The notes beneath the pieces are model-generated. The model did not search any database, was not told the origin of the DNA, and was given only the letters and a program-made list of their open reading frames with translations. From Pseudomonas hunanensis (lineage in GTDB: Bacteria; Pseudomonadota; Gammaproteobacteria; Pseudomonadales; Pseudomonadaceae), in contig NZ_QJRC01000095.1 of the NCBI RefSeq assembly GCF_013393325.1, positions 124,001 through 188,000 of the forward strand: DNA of 64,000 bases, given 5' to 3'. This document shows positions 63,174 to 64,000 of the stretch, piece by piece (the first letter of the stretch is position 1; each line of letters starts with the position of its first letter). Both the position numbers and the translations under genes were made by a program.

Positions 63174-64000
63174 TCACTCGTAGTTTGGACCAACGTCTTG
63201 TCTATATCTAACCCCGCTAGCCCCCATCTTGGCACCCTCGGAACTGTTAGCGGAGCGTAACTTCAGGCTCATATTGCCGGTATCATTATAGAAGTCATTT
63301 CTCTCAGCTCGAGTTGAATTATAGCCGACTTCATTCCAATGCTCAACAACAGGTTTGTTATGCTCTATGGTCAACCTCGGGTCGTTCCTGTATACCTTAT
63401 CACCATCCGCAGTCATTACTTTTCCAGCATGTTTTCCACTTTGGATTGTATTAGCATCTAAAACTTCTTCTTTTACACCTGCTCGATAGCCACTGGGGTA
63501 TTCTGTCTTCCTATTAAGCCTGGCGCCATCTGTTGACTTTATAAATCTACCATCTGGCCCACGCACAGGCCTGGACATGGGTGGAGCTTCAACATCTGGC
63601 TTAGATCTAGGAACAATTTTTACATTTCCTAAGTTTGAGCCAAAGCCTTGGACTTTAATTTCATAGCGAGCATCAAACGCCTTCCCGCCCTTGGCGCCGA
63701 TCCCCCCTCCAAGCAGAGCACCACCAAACGCCATCAACTTCTGGCCGTCGGAGCCCTCTCCAAACAGCTCGCCGCCGGCCCAATGCCCTGCCATGCCACC
63801 CGCTATACCACCCACCAACCCTGCGACCACCAAAACAGGACTTGCCAGCACAAATGCACTTGCCAGTCCCACCCCCATGACTGCACGCTCCAACCAGACA
63901 GGGACCTCCGGGTCAATGGCATCCGTCGTCTCGGTGCCCCCACCTATATATACATTGGGAGAGCCCGCACTTATTTTCGCGTCGCAAACTGTTCTGTCAC
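63174..64000 (-). CDS. PAAR-domain effector with C-terminal nuclease-like toxin, 5' end outside window
   Basis: Open from the window edge; 275 codons are visible. The first part, KISAGSPNVYIGGGTETTDAIDPE (written to show the PAAR C-terminal pattern), belongs to a PAAR domain, the sharpened tip of type VI secretion spikes. A glycine-rich hydrophobic stretch (VGGIAGGMAGHWAGG) resembles translocation segments. The tail contains DPRLTIEHNKPVVEHWNEVG and SANSSEGAKMG, suggesting an HNH/Endo VII-type nuclease of the GH-E kind. It would be injected into rival cells and cut DNA. The tail and its immunity gene are AT-rich, a sign of module exchange. Toxin family tentative. Confidence 0.72.
   Translation of the reverse strand, partial: DRTVCDAKISAGSPNVYIGGGTETTDAIDPEVPVWLERAVMGVGLASAFVLASPVLVVAGLVGGIAGGMAGHWAGGELFGEGSDGQKLMAFGGALLGGGIGAKGGKAFDARYEIKVQGFGSNLGNVKIVPRSKPDVEAPPMSRPVRGPDGRFIKSTDGARLNRKTEYPSGYRAGVKEEVLDANTIQSGKHAGKVMTADGDKVYRNDPRLTIEHNKPVVEHWNEVGYNSTRAERNDFYNDTGNMSLKLRSANSSEGAKMGASGVRYRQDVGPNYE

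Noticed and set aside
1..64000. CRISPR arrays, rRNA or tRNA genes
   Set aside because: No regularly spaced short repeats and no rRNA or tRNA-like sequences were seen on reading; the repeats found are REP pairs, hairpins and the Rhs duplication.

Overview
The window looks like a chromosomal segment of a Pseudomonas putida-group bacterium. The evidence is the high GC content, P. putida-style REP/BIME inverted repeats, a lexA2-imuA-imuB-dnaE2 cassette with LexA2-type operators, and a gene order (ato/sco genes, aldo-keto reductase, dnaE2 cassette, polysaccharide cluster, serine dehydratase, polyamine genes) that I recall from P. putida KT2440, where part of the polysaccharide region is called pea. 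Species placement is inference; no search was run.

Layout. (1) 1-3.6 kb: the 5' part of a PhyH-type dioxygenase gene under a LexA2-type operator, a small periplasmic protein, and a LysR regulator divergent from a Sad-type succinate-semialdehyde dehydrogenase. (2) 3.6-10.6 kb: an SF1-like helicase, an AraC regulator, and a polyamine operon (gamma-glutamylputrescine synthetase, polyamine-binding protein, gamma-glutamylputrescine oxidase). (3) 10.7-13.9 kb: a DUF3313 lipoprotein, L-serine dehydratase and a divergent LysR regulator. (4) 13.9-36 kb: a complete Wzx/Wzy-type exopolysaccharide locus in three units. One minus-strand unit (25997 down to 13930) carries the flippase, a Tat-signal mini-protein, a GMC oxidoreductase, acetyltransferases, glycosyltransferases and the initiating sugar-phosphate transferase. 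A plus-strand unit carries the polymerase, a GH5-like hydrolase and an epimerase. A second minus-strand unit (35973 down to 31437) carries a 58-residue protein with a CTERM-like tail, Wza-like, an outer-membrane barrel, Wzz-like and a tyrosine kinase. (5) 36.2-41.7 kb: ketone-body use: a cupin regulator, an atoE broken by one base, CoA-transferase A and B, LysR and an aldo-keto reductase. (6) 41.7-47.5 kb: the SOS mutagenesis cassette lexA2-imuA-imuB-dnaE2.

(7) 47.5-59.7 kb: a HAD phosphatase, an MdcR-like LysR regulator, a TonB-receptor-like remnant, and two catabolic operons of unknown substrate. The first is SDR, KstD-like flavoprotein, NIPSNAP and an AAHS transporter with an AraC regulator. 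The second is a hippurate-hydrolase-like amidohydrolase, an MHS transporter and an amidase, followed by an IclR gene. (8) 59.9-64 kb: a polymorphic-toxin region on the minus strand. A PAAR protein with a nuclease-like tail runs off the window, followed by a probable immunity gene, a decayed Rhs core, an AT-rich SUKH immunity gene and a second Rhs fragment.

How the parts work together. The polyamine genes can route putrescine through gamma-glutamyl intermediates to GABA and, via Sad, to succinate. The polysaccharide genes cover initiation, repeat-unit assembly and modification, flipping, polymerisation, length control and export. The ato/sco genes feed acetoacetate into central metabolism, but the transporter is frameshifted as read. 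The strongest new lead is that the operator of the mutagenesis cassette recurs, identical over 17 bp, in front of the PhyH dioxygenase gene about 47 kb away. That suggests a DNA-damage regulon member outside the known cassette.
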